DNA of 20,330 nt from UBA1127 sp034422455. GTDB taxonomy: Bacteria; Chloroflexota; Dehalococcoidia; Lucifugimonadales; UBA1127. Both the position numbers and the translations under genes were made by a program. The notes beneath the pieces are model-generated. The model saw only the letters and a program-made list of their open reading frames with translations, was not told the DNA's origin and searched no databases. Positions 14,773-20,330 of this stretch are shown piece after piece. The DNA lies in assembly GCA_034422455.1 (NCBI GenBank), contig DAOUJQ010000002.1, forward strand, positions 1-20,330. The letters run 5' to 3'. Within the stretch, counting starts at the first letter, position 1. Every line of letters begins with the position of its first letter.

Positions 14773-15924
14773 ATGCCCCGTTGGGATGTCCACTTTGACA
14801 TGCGTGTACGGGTAGACGACCCTGCAGTAGTCGGGCTGATTGCTCGCGCCACTGCGCTAGGATCCGTAATTGGAGGAATTCCCATTCCTCCCTACGTGCA
14901 GAATCGTATCGATAGCCTGAACATCATGCGGGCGGTGCGCGGCACGACAGGCATTGAGGGAATAGAGCTCACGGAAGAAGAGGTGCAGGATGTGCTGGCC
15001 GCGCCATCCACAATACCTGTCCTCTCGGGAGGCAGGCGGCGGGAGGAGCGCGAGGTGCGCAACGCGGCTTTCCTGATGGAGCAGGTGGCCGATTACTTGG
15101 ACGCCAATCCCCGCACGCCGCTGACCGAGAGCGTTGTCCAGTGGCTGCACCGGATGGTGACGGATGGCATCGACTATCAGGGCAACGTGCCGGGCCGGTA
15201 CCGCGCGCGGAACGTCAACGCTGGGGAATATCAGTGCCCACCGCACGAACGCGTTCCTGATTTGATGGCAGAGTTCATGCGCTGGTTCAACATTGGCCCG
15301 CCCAAGAACTGGGACCCCGTTGTGCGGGCCGTCGTCGCCCACTTCTACGTCGTCAGCATCCACCCATTTGCAGACGGCAATGGCAGGACGTCGCGCGCGG
15401 TTGAGAGCTTCCTGCTGTATCAGTCTGGAGTAAATGCCCGTGGCTTCTACTCCCTTGCCAACTACTACTACCGCAACCGGCCGGAGTACATTGAGCAACT
15501 GAACCATGCCCGTTTCCGCTCGGACCCGGATCTCACGCCCTTCGTGCGCTTTGCCCTTGAAGGGTTGGTGGATGAGCTTGAAGCTGTCCATCAAGACGTC
15601 ATTGCAGAGGTGCGCATAATTGCGTTCCGGGACTATGCGCGGGAAGCCCTGTCCGGTGACGGCAAGTTGGGCCGCCCTTCCGGTGACCGTATGCTCGATT
15701 TCCTAGTTGGCTTGGGCAGCGAATCCGTCTTCGTGAAGGACCTTCGAGAAGACCGGCACCCTTTGGCCAGTCTCTACAGAGGCGTGACTACCAAAACCCT
15801 GGCCAGGGACATAAACTACTTGGAAGAAGCGGAATTGGTTGTCGTCTCGGAAGGCACGGTCAGCGCCAACCTGGCCGCAATGGACTCCTTTACCCCCAAG
15901 CGGACGCCGACGGGCCGGCAGTAG
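14773..15924 (+). CDS. Fic family protein (class II AMPylase) with C-terminal winged helix
   Basis: A 383-residue Fic protein, expected to transfer AMP from ATP to a hydroxyl side chain of a target protein. The catalytic motif HPFADGNGRTSR (197-208) is fully canonical, with His197 and the phosphate-binding loop. An inhibitory helix motif, T58-x3-E62-G63, precedes it and fits the (S/T)xxxE(G/N) rule of class II Fic proteins, where the Glu blocks productive ATP binding. Residues about 303-365 look like a winged helix, with GVTTKTLARDINYLEEAELV as recognition helix and wing. The ATG at 14773 follows GGAGG by 5 bases; the frame is open further upstream only by chance. No separate antitoxin gene is present. 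The palindromic operators around its promoter suggest autoregulation. Confidence 0.93.
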   Translation: MPRWDVHFDMRVRVDDPAVVGLIARATALGSVIGGIPIPPYVQNRIDSLNIMRAVRGTTGIEGIELTEEEVQDVLAAPSTIPVLSGGRRREEREVRNAAFLMEQVADYLDANPRTPLTESVVQWLHRMVTDGIDYQGNVPGRYRARNVNAGEYQCPPHERVPDLMAEFMRWFNIGPPKNWDPVVRAVVAHFYVVSIHPFADGNGRTSRAVESFLLYQSGVNARGFYSLANYYYRNRPEYIEQLNHARFRSDPDLTPFVRFALEGLVDELEAVHQDVIAEVRIIAFRDYAREALSGDGKLGRPSGDRMLDFLVGLGSESVFVKDLREDRHPLASLYRGVTTKTLARDINYLEEAELVVVSEGTVSANLAAMDSFTPKRTPTGRQ

Positions 15925-16011
15925 GTGCCCCTGTAACCCAATGCTTAGCCCGTGGAGCGCGGCGTCGCAGTATTCCTGTTGGGCACACTCGGAACCTAAG
16001 GAGCCATTCAC

Positions 16012-17802
<1,791 letters not shown>

Positions 17803-17829
17803 CGCGGCCAGGGGCTTCCCGCCTGTGCC

Positions 17830-18684
17830 CTAGTTCTCGCAGTACGACAACCCGCCTAGGTTGGAATTGTATAGATCTACTCGGCCGCGCAGTCCGCTAG
17901 GGACGCACCCGCTCAGATGGTTCCCTTGAAGATAGAGCTGCCATAATCTGGCTAGGTTGCCCAATTCTTGCGGTATCGTCCCGCTCAACAGGTTTTCTGA
18001 CAGGTTCATACTCGTCAGGCTGACTAGATTGCCCAACTGCGGTGGAATCTCTCCGCTTAGCTGGTTACTCTGCAGCCACAGTGCGCGTAGGCTAACAAGG
18101 TTGCCCAACTGCGGCGGAATCTCCCCGGTCAGCCGGTTATCGTGAAGAAATAGCTGTTCGAGGTTGGCTAGGTTCCCTAACTCCGATGGAATATTTCCAC
18201 CCAATTGAGTGTCTCTGATCGTCACTATCCTTAGCTTGGTGAGATTGCCCAACCATGCTGGCAATTCTCCGTGCAGACCGTCCCCGCCTAAGTGCAGGAC
18301 CTCTAAATTGAGAAGATTACTCAACTCGACCGGGATTTCTCCGGTCAGTCTGTTTCCTGAGAGATACAGTCTTCCTAAATTGGCAAGACTGCCCAACTCC
18401 GGCGGAATCGTCCCGCTGAATTGGTTTCCGTCGAGGGCCAGGGCTCGGAGGTGCGTGAGATTGACTAACCAATGGGGTACACGCCCGCTCAACTGATTGT
18501 CCGAAAGTGACAAGGTTTGCAGGTTGGAAAGCTTACCCAACTCCGGGGGAATCTCGCCGCTGATCTCATTCCTTTCGACATAGAAATGCACTAGATGAGT
18601 GAGGTTTCCCAACTCCGGCGGAATCTCCCCCGTCAGCTGGTTGTAGAGAAGAATCAGAAACCTTAGCTTGGTAAGGCTCCCCAA
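17830..18684 (-). CDS. Leucine-rich repeat protein, C-terminal part after a frameshift
   Basis: The downstream 284 codons of a larger LRR gene. It holds 11 repeats of 24 residues with the plant-type consensus NxLxGxIPPELGNLxxL, then a C-terminal cap with CVPSGLRGRVDLYN and a final Cys near the end (LSYCEN). The apparent ATG at 18684 lies within the repeat that is split by the frameshift, has no ribosome site, and is not a natural start. Repeats here diverge more than in the upstream part (for example IVTIRDTQLGGNIPSELG), and the DNA is noticeably less GC-rich. It may be a dead fragment, or the tail of one intact protein if the missing base is a sequencing error. Confidence 0.85.
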   Translation of the reverse strand: MGSLTKLRFLILLYNQLTGEIPPELGNLTHLVHFYVERNEISGEIPPELGKLSNLQTLSLSDNQLSGRVPHWLVNLTHLRALALDGNQFSGTIPPELGSLANLGRLYLSGNRLTGEIPVELSNLLNLEVLHLGGDGLHGELPAWLGNLTKLRIVTIRDTQLGGNIPSELGNLANLEQLFLHDNRLTGEIPPQLGNLVSLRALWLQSNQLSGEIPPQLGNLVSLTSMNLSENLLSGTIPQELGNLARLWQLYLQGNHLSGCVPSGLRGRVDLYNSNLGGLSYCEN

Positions 18685-20240
18685 TTCGCTGGAATCTCGC
18701 CGGTCAATGTGTTTTCCCGGAGATTCAGTGAAGTCAATTGAGTAAGGTTGCCGACCTCCGGCGGGATCTCCCCGCTCAGATCGTTCCAGCCCAAATGCAG
18801 TTCGGTCAGCTTTGTAAGGTTGCCGACCTCCGAGGGGATGTGCCCGCTCAACTGATTCCCACTCAGATCAAGCGTCTGAAGGCTGGCGAGGTCGCCCAAC
18901 TCCGAGGGGATCGCGCCGCTCAACTGATTCCCGCTCAGATCAAGCGTCTGAAGGCTGGCGAGCTTACCCAACTCCGGCGGAATCGCCCCTGTCAGTTGAT
19001 TGTAGAGAAGAATCAGACCCCTCAGTTTGGCAAGGTTGCTCAACTCTGGGGGTATCTCCCCGCTCAACTGGTTCTCGTAGAGCCAGAGCTCTCTCAGGTT
19101 GGCGAGGTTGCCCAACTCCGGCGGGGTCGCCCCGCTCAACTGGTTGTCGAAAAGCCATAGGAGTTCCAGGTTGGTGAGGTTGCCCAACGCCGGGGGTATT
19201 GCCCCGCTCAGTTGGTTCACGCTGAGGCGCAGATCAGTCAGCTTGGTGAGGTCACCCAACTCCGAGGGGATCGCCCCGCTCAGTTGGTTCACGCCGAGGT
19301 CCAGCATGGTCAGGTTGGACAGGCTCCCCAGCTCCGGCGGGATCGTCCCGCTCAGTGCGTTGCCGTCCAGCCGCAGTGCTTCCAGGCTGGCGAGCTTGCC
19401 CAGTTCCCGCGGGATCTCGCCGGTCAGTGCGTTGCTGTCCATCAGCAGTTCTTCCAGGTCGGCAAGGTTGCCCAACTCCGGCGGAATCCCCCCGCTCAAC
19501 TCGTTCCGACCAAGGTCTAGCCCTGTCAAGCTGCCGAGGCTGCCCAGTGCCGGCGGAATCCCCCCGCTCAACTCGTTCCACCTGAGATGCAATTGCGTCA
19601 GGTTGGACAGGCTCCCCAACTCCGGCGGGATCACCCCGCTCAATTGGTTCCCTGAGAGGATCAGCGATTGCAGGCCCGTGAGCTCGCCCAACTCCGCTGG
19701 GGTCTCACCACTCAACTGATTCACACTCAGATCAAGTGATTGAAGGTTGGCCAGCCCGCCTAACTCCGGCGGGACCTCCCCGCCCAACCGGTTCCAACCG
19801 AGACTGAGTGATTCGAGGCTGGCGAGGTCACCCAACTCCGGCGGAATCGCGCCGCTTAGCGCGTTGCCGTCCAGCCACAATTCTTCCAGGCTGGCGAGCT
19901 TGCCCAGCTCTTGCGGTATCTCGCCCGTCAACTGGTTGCTGTTGAGGTGCAACTCCGTCAGGGCCGCAAGCCCGCCTAGCTCTCGCGGTATCACACCTGT
20001 CAACTGGTTGTCCTTGAGACTCAGCACACTCAATTCGGCGAGCTCGCCCAGCTCCGCCGGGACCGCGCCAATCAGCTGGTTCCAACCGAGGCGAAGTTCC
20101 GTCAGGCCGGCAAGGCTTCCCAACCCCGCTGGTATCTCCCCCGTCAACTGGTTCCCGCTGAGGTCGATCTCCGTCAGGTGGGGGAGCCCCCCTGTTTCCG
20201 GTGGAAGTTCACCGCTTAGTTGGTTGGCGGGAAGTATCAG
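17900..20240 (-). repeat. Tandem 72-bp repeat array encoding 33 LRR units
   Basis: The coding DNA is a degenerate tandem array with a 72-base period. Most units differ by several bases, but neighbouring units at 18862-18890 and 18934-18962 share 29 identical bases exactly 72 apart. They encode the near-duplicate repeats TLDLSGNQLSGAIPSELGD and TLDLSGNQLSGHIPSEVGN, a sign of recent unit duplication or conversion. Confidence 0.85.
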
Positions 20241-20330
20241 CCGGGTGACGCTGCAATCGTCGTCCGCCGTGACGCCGAACCATTCGCCGAGGGGCGCGTC
20301 GCTCAGCCAGCCGTCGCTGCGCAACCAGTT
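18663..20330 (-). CDS. Leucine-rich repeat protein, N-terminal part, 5' end off the window
   Basis: At least 553 codons of an LRR protein running off the right edge. The frame is open to the last base: Asn-Trp precedes the TTG at 20324, and NWLRSDGWLSDAPLGEWFGV is the usual N-terminal cap of these proteins, so more N-terminal sequence, probably with a signal peptide, lies outside. About 22 repeats of 24 residues follow, of the plant-specific class LxLxxNxLxGxIPxELGxLxxL. These form a curved solenoid for protein or glycan binding, probably at the cell surface. The frame ends early at 18663 with PANWGALPS, where the next repeat should read PAELGSLTK. Restoring one base joins it to the downstream part, giving 33 repeats. 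Confidence 0.87.
   Translation of the reverse strand, partial: NWLRSDGWLSDAPLGEWFGVTADDDCSVTRLILPANQLSGELPPETGGLPHLTEIDLSGNQLTGEIPAGLGSLAGLTELRLGWNQLIGAVPAELGELAELSVLSLKDNQLTGVIPRELGGLAALTELHLNSNQLTGEIPQELGKLASLEELWLDGNALSGAIPPELGDLASLESLSLGWNRLGGEVPPELGGLANLQSLDLSVNQLSGETPAELGELTGLQSLILSGNQLSGVIPPELGSLSNLTQLHLRWNELSGGIPPALGSLGSLTGLDLGRNELSGGIPPELGNLADLEELLMDSNALTGEIPRELGKLASLEALRLDGNALSGTIPPELGSLSNLTMLDLGVNQLSGAIPSELGDLTKLTDLRLSVNQLSGAIPPALGNLTNLELLWLFDNQLSGATPPELGNLANLRELWLYENQLSGEIPPELSNLAKLRGLILLYNQLTGAIPPELGKLASLQTLDLSGNQLSGAIPSELGDLASLQTLDLSGNQLSGHIPSEVGNLTKLTELHLGWNDLSGEIPPEVGNLTQLTSLNLRENTLTGEIPANWGALPS
18683..18693 (-). other. Single-base deletion breaking the LRR gene
   Basis: The plus strand reads AATTCGCTGG at 18683-18692, where other repeats imply AATTCCGCTGG. 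Adding one C near 18687 restores PAELGSLTKLR and fuses both frames in the correct 24-residue register. No slippery heptamer is evident, so a mutation or a consensus error is likelier than programmed shifting. Confidence 0.8.

Noticed and set aside
17830..20330. Regular repeats resembling a CRISPR array or satellite
   Set aside because: The period is 72 bases, the units are degenerate, and they translate into a continuous LRR consensus with an N- and C-terminal cap, so the repeats are coding.

Overview
This is a high-GC bacterial chromosome window with dense gene packing. The gene style fits a marine or soil Chloroflexota, with the Dehalococcoidia/SAR202 group my best guess. This guess comes from family memory: a large-type SRP RNA with an Alu domain outside Bacillus, FMN- and NAD-dependent hydroxyacid dehydrogenases, very long plant-type LRR proteins, and an AspRS of the bacterial type carrying His31. 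No rRNA gene, tRNA gene, IS element, phage gene or CRISPR array was seen.

Layout. (1) Positions 65-4720, plus strand: an AI-2E family membrane transporter, a GNAT acetyltransferase with a TTG start, mutL with an intact endonuclease domain, and a secreted, membrane-anchored protein of unknown function. (2) 4733-6445, minus strand: a solitary adenine/cytosine-N DNA methyltransferase fused to a C-terminal Mrr-like PD-(D/E)xK nuclease domain, followed by about 390 bases without a recognisable gene. (3) 6890-12074, minus strand: long-form hpf under its own strong promoter, and upstream of it a compact operon read in the order galU, two tandemly duplicated 3-hydroxyisobutyrate dehydrogenase-like genes, an FMN-dependent 2-hydroxyacid dehydrogenase, and comF. 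(4) 12168-14641, plus strand: SRP RNA (ffs) behind a near-consensus promoter, then rsmA, ispE and a small membrane protein that overlap or abut. (5) 14662-15924: a class II Fic protein with a C-terminal winged helix, whose promoter is flanked by two elaborate palindromic operator clusters. (6) 16012-17802: aspS. (7) 17830 to the right edge, minus strand: a giant leucine-rich-repeat protein (33 repeats of 24 residues) broken by one missing base near 18687; its 5' end lies outside the window.

How the parts relate. Most genes are housekeeping (mismatch repair, ribosome hibernation, UDP-glucose synthesis, protein targeting, rRNA modification, isoprenoid synthesis, aminoacylation). The accessory items are the methyltransferase-nuclease fusion, the Fic gene, the duplicated dehydrogenases and the LRR protein. 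The most distinctive signal is the Fic control region: repeated GGACAT half-sites at 12-bp steps surround the promoter, and the Fic protein itself carries a DNA-binding-like winged helix. This suggests a self-regulating Fic module. No candidate was found that I would call a wholly new multi-gene system.
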